Shown here piece after piece: positions 62,055 through 64,000 of a stretch of DNA of 64,000 nt. The notes under the pieces were generated by a model. The model was not told where the DNA came from. It ran no database searches and was given only the letters and a program-made list of their open reading frames with translations. Position 1 is the stretch's first letter. Each line of letters starts with the position of its first letter. Position numbers and translations under genes: made by a program. Origin of the DNA: JAAYCI01 sp964371725 (GTDB taxonomy: Bacteria > Bacillota > Clostridia > Oscillospirales > Ruminococcaceae); contig CAYJNQ010000001.1 of assembly GCA_964371725.1 (NCBI GenBank), forward strand, positions 62,001 through 126,000, written 5' to 3'.

Positions 62055-62708
62055 TTATCCTCCAAATACAGCTTCATAGTCTTGTTTGAACTTTTCGATG
62101 CCCGCCGTGGTAAGCGGGTGCTTTGTCATTTGCTCGATAACCGAATAGGGAACCGTGGCAATATGTGCACCGGCCAAGGCACTGTCTGTCACATGCATCG
62201 TGGTACGAATGGAGGCCGAAATGATTTCGGTTTCAATGCCATGCAGGGCAAACATATCGGCAATGGAGGAAATGAGGTCAATGCCCGGCTGGGAAATATC
62301 ATCAAGACGCCCCACAAACGGCGACACATAAGCCGCACCTGCGCGCGCAGCCAAAAGAGCCTGGTTTGCCGAGAAAACCAACGTGACATTGCAGGCAATG
62401 CCTTCGGCAGCCAACACTTTTACCGCCTTCAGCCCCTCTACCGTCATCGGGATTTTCACCACCATATTTTTATGAATCTTAGCAATTTCACGCCCTTCTG
62501 CTATCATGCCCGCTGCATCTTCGGTGGTGGCTTTCACCTCGCCGGAGATGGGTCCGTCCACAAGCGAGGCGATTTCCGCAATCACCTCTTCAAACACACG
62601 ACCCTCTTTTGCAATCAAGGATGGGTTTGTGGTTACACCACAAATAACGCCCATGTCGGCCGCCTTTTGGATATCGGAAACGTTGGCTGTGTCAATAAAT
62701 AATTTCAT
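62055..62708 (-). CDS. tal: Transaldolase / fructose-6-phosphate aldolase family
   Basis: The protein has 217 residues, typical of the short TalC/FSA subfamily. MKLFIDTANVSDI and GVTTNPSL open the barrel; the Schiff-base lysine is K85 in VVKIPMT. It either acts as a transaldolase, exchanging dihydroxyacetone units, or as a fructose-6-phosphate aldolase. The company of a split transketolase favours transaldolase. GGAAGG precedes the ATG. Confidence 0.93.
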   Translation of the reverse strand: MKLFIDTANVSDIQKAADMGVICGVTTNPSLIAKEGRVFEEVIAEIASLVDGPISGEVKATTEDAAGMIAEGREIAKIHKNMVVKIPMTVEGLKAVKVLAAEGIACNVTLVFSANQALLAARAGAAYVSPFVGRLDDISQPGIDLISSIADMFALHGIETEIISASIRTTMHVTDSALAGAHIATVPYSVIEQMTKHPLTTAGIEKFKQDYEAVFGG

Positions 62709-62745
62709 TTTTATCCTTCCTGCCGATACACTCGGCCGCTCGGTT

Positions 62746-63543
62746 TTATAATCGGTTTTTGGCTGTTTCGCTTAGCACATCGCGGATGATCTTGTTGAAG
62801 TTTTTGGCATCCCAGGCACTGCGTCCAATAAAAAGTCCATCCACATTATCAAGGCCAATAAAGGGCACGGCGTTTTCCGTGTTAACACTACCACCATACA
62901 AAATCGGAATACGCTCGCCCATGTCCTGCCCGTAGAGCGCGCACAAGGTTTCTCGAATCATCGCGTGTATCTCACGCACATAGCTAGCATCTGCCGGTAC
63001 ACCATTCACACCAATGGCCCACACAGGCTCATAAGCAATCCACAATTGTTCCGGCCTTTCGGGTTTTGCAGAAAAAAGCCCCACTTTCAGCTGCGTTCTC
63101 AGCACCTCAGCCGAAATGCCATAGTCTTTTTGTTCCTTCGTTTCGCCCACACAAAGCAGCGCTGTGAACCCGTGCTGCAAGGCCGCACACACTTTTTGGT
63201 TCTCCATCTCATCGGTTTCATGCAGCACATGCCGGCGCTCGCTGTGGCCAATTTCCACCACCTTCACGCCCACTTCTTTGAGCATCAGGGGGGAAATTTC
63301 ACCCGTGAATTGGCCTTCATCCTCCCAGCCCATATTCTGTGCACCCAAGGATATGCCGGTCTCTTTTGCCACTACACGGGCCGACTCAAGACTGGTAAAA
63401 GATGGAATCACAAACAGTTCCATCCACTCTCTATCTATATCTTCAGTATAACGCCCCAGTTCTTTTAAATAGTGCAAGGTATCCGCAATGGTTTTGTACA
63501 TTTTTGTATTCGTTCCGAGATACAGCTTTTTTTGCACCGGCAT
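62746..63543 (-). CDS. Triose-phosphate-isomerase-like protein (EryH-like tetrulose-phosphate isomerase?)
   Basis: The protein has 265 residues of the TIM family with catalytic N12, K14, H100 and E172 (AYEPVWAIG) and the phosphate loop YGGSV. The motif GTNTKMYKT replaces the usual GNWKMN. From memory, AQNMGWEDEG, TGEISPLMLKE, DGLFIGRSAW and the C-terminal layout match EryH-type L-erythrulose-1-phosphate isomerases better than the glycolytic enzyme. The RpiB-like gene beside it supports this, because eryH and eryI are neighbours. The ATG at 63543 is used; a GTG precedes it by one codon. A genuine TpiA role cannot be excluded. Confidence 0.82.
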   Translation of the reverse strand: MPVQKKLYLGTNTKMYKTIADTLHYLKELGRYTEDIDREWMELFVIPSFTSLESARVVAKETGISLGAQNMGWEDEGQFTGEISPLMLKEVGVKVVEIGHSERRHVLHETDEMENQKVCAALQHGFTALLCVGETKEQKDYGISAEVLRTQLKVGLFSAKPERPEQLWIAYEPVWAIGVNGVPADASYVREIHAMIRETLCALYGQDMGERIPILYGGSVNTENAVPFIGLDNVDGLFIGRSAWDAKNFNKIIRDVLSETAKNRL

Positions 63544-63565
63544 CACCCCTCATCCATGCATTCTA

Positions 63566-64000
63566 TTATTTGAAATTCTCTGCTTCTACCGCTATGATTT
63601 TTTCCACTTTCGATGTCGAGGGGCCATCTTTGAACTCAAGGCCCATCCACTCTTTCAAAATGGTTTTGGCAAGTTCCGGGCCAATAACACGTTCACCAAA
63701 GCATATTATATTGCCGTTGTTGCTCAAAATAGACCGCTGCGCAGAAAAAATATCATGGCCCACAGCCGCACGAATGCCTTTGCACTTGTTGGCTGTCATG
63801 CACATGCCAATGCCCGTGCCACACACCAAAACACCGCGTTTTTCATAGTCGCTCTCTATAATTTTATCGCACACAGCCTTGGCAAACAGCGGATATTCCG
63901 TGTTGTCTTCTTTGGAAAAGGCCCCCACATCTTCCACTGCCACACCCATATCTTGCATGGTTTTTTTAAGTTCATCTTTCAACGAAACTGCCGCATTGTC
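63566..64000 (-). CDS. RpiB/LacAB-family sugar-phosphate isomerase (partial)
   Basis: The N-terminus lies beyond the window; 144 residues are visible. The active-site block VCGTGIGMCMTANKCKGIRAA holds the catalytic Cys, and GHDIFSAQRSILSNNGNIICFGERVIG follows (shown in part). The N-terminal motif reads DNAAVSLK, so Asn replaces the His of the common S-D-H-A-G motif. It would interconvert aldose and ketose phosphates: ribose-5-phosphate in RpiB or erythrose-4-phosphate in EryI. It is first of the visible operon genes and starts outside. Confidence 0.88.
   Translation of the reverse strand, partial: DNAAVSLKDELKKTMQDMGVAVEDVGAFSKEDNTEYPLFAKAVCDKIIESDYEKRGVLVCGTGIGMCMTANKCKGIRAAVGHDIFSAQRSILSNNGNIICFGERVIGPELAKTILKEWMGLEFKDGPSTSKVEKIIAVEAENFK

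Noticed and set aside
1..64000. CRISPR arrays, insertion sequences, prophage, tRNA and rRNA genes
   Set aside because: No regularly spaced repeats, transposase or integrase proteins, tRNA cloverleaf with its conserved T-loop, or rRNA sequences were found by reading both strands.

Overview
The window looks like chromosomal DNA from an anaerobic, probably endospore-forming Firmicute of the class Clostridia. The evidence is the sporulation protein GerW (YtfJ), a SpoVD/PBP2X-type penicillin-binding protein with PASTA repeats, a single-chain GlyQS-type glycyl-tRNA synthetase, iron-sulfur class I fumarase, FeoA/FeoB with a FeoB-associated Cys-rich protein, a butyrate kinase, strong GGAGG ribosome binding sites and TTGACA/TATAAT promoters. 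No rRNA, tRNA, CRISPR array, IS element or prophage was seen. Most genes lie on the minus strand.

Layout: (1-3.1 kb) two paralogous BMP-family lipoproteins on the minus strand, with an iron-sulfur flavoprotein between them on the plus strand. (3.1-8.2 kb) a minus operon scpA-scpB-DUF2953-gerW-rluB-hypothetical-RING/DUF2628. (8.3-12 kb) a minus operon of an exported MsrA-MsrB lipoprotein overlapping a YesN-type regulator and a YesM-type sensor kinase. (12.2-15.1 kb) a partner-switching module: STAS antagonist and anti-sigma kinase, divergent from a membrane PP2C phosphatase whose N-terminus resembles an ECF transporter S component. (15-18.6 kb) an ACT-domain/butyrate-kinase fusion, a small flavodoxin-like protein and glyS. 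(18.8-22.1 kb) three carboxyltransferase subunits arranged like a transcarboxylase. (22.3-25.1 kb) a feoA-feoB-Cys-rich iron uptake operon with three copies of a TTAG-N6-YTAA element. (25.2-30 kb) purA, malQ and ptsI.

(30-43.5 kb) a complete-looking division and cell-wall cluster, mraZ-rsmH-ftsL-PBP-murE-murF-mraY-ftsW-murG-ftsQ-ftsZ, preceded by triple MraZ boxes and lacking ftsA. FtsQ carries a long Ser/Glu-rich insertion without any basic residue. (43.6-48 kb) rsmD-coaD-coiled-coil protein, then ptsH and uvrC. (48.2-52.4 kb) the ylxM-ffh-rpsP-khpA-(small membrane protein)-rimM-trmD translation/secretion cluster. (52.6-58.2 kb) an ArsC-like reductase and a PH-domain protein, a secreted Ser-tract protein with an incomplete sorting motif, a GAF/HD-GYP protein, and fumarase alpha and beta. 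(58.3-60.1 kb) a Na/Pi cotransporter-PhoU fusion. (60.3-64 kb) a minus operon of RpiB-like isomerase (cut by the window end), TIM-like isomerase, transaldolase-like aldolase and split transketolase. This last set resembles the EryH/EryI tetrose-phosphate branch feeding the pentose phosphate pathway.

The most interesting signals are the ACT-butyrate kinase fusion, the EryH/EryI-like sugar phosphate operon, the ECF-S-like/PP2C sensor phosphatase module, the FtsQ insertion, and the shared palindromes in the feo locus. All functional statements come from reading the sequence and recalling family features. No database search was run.
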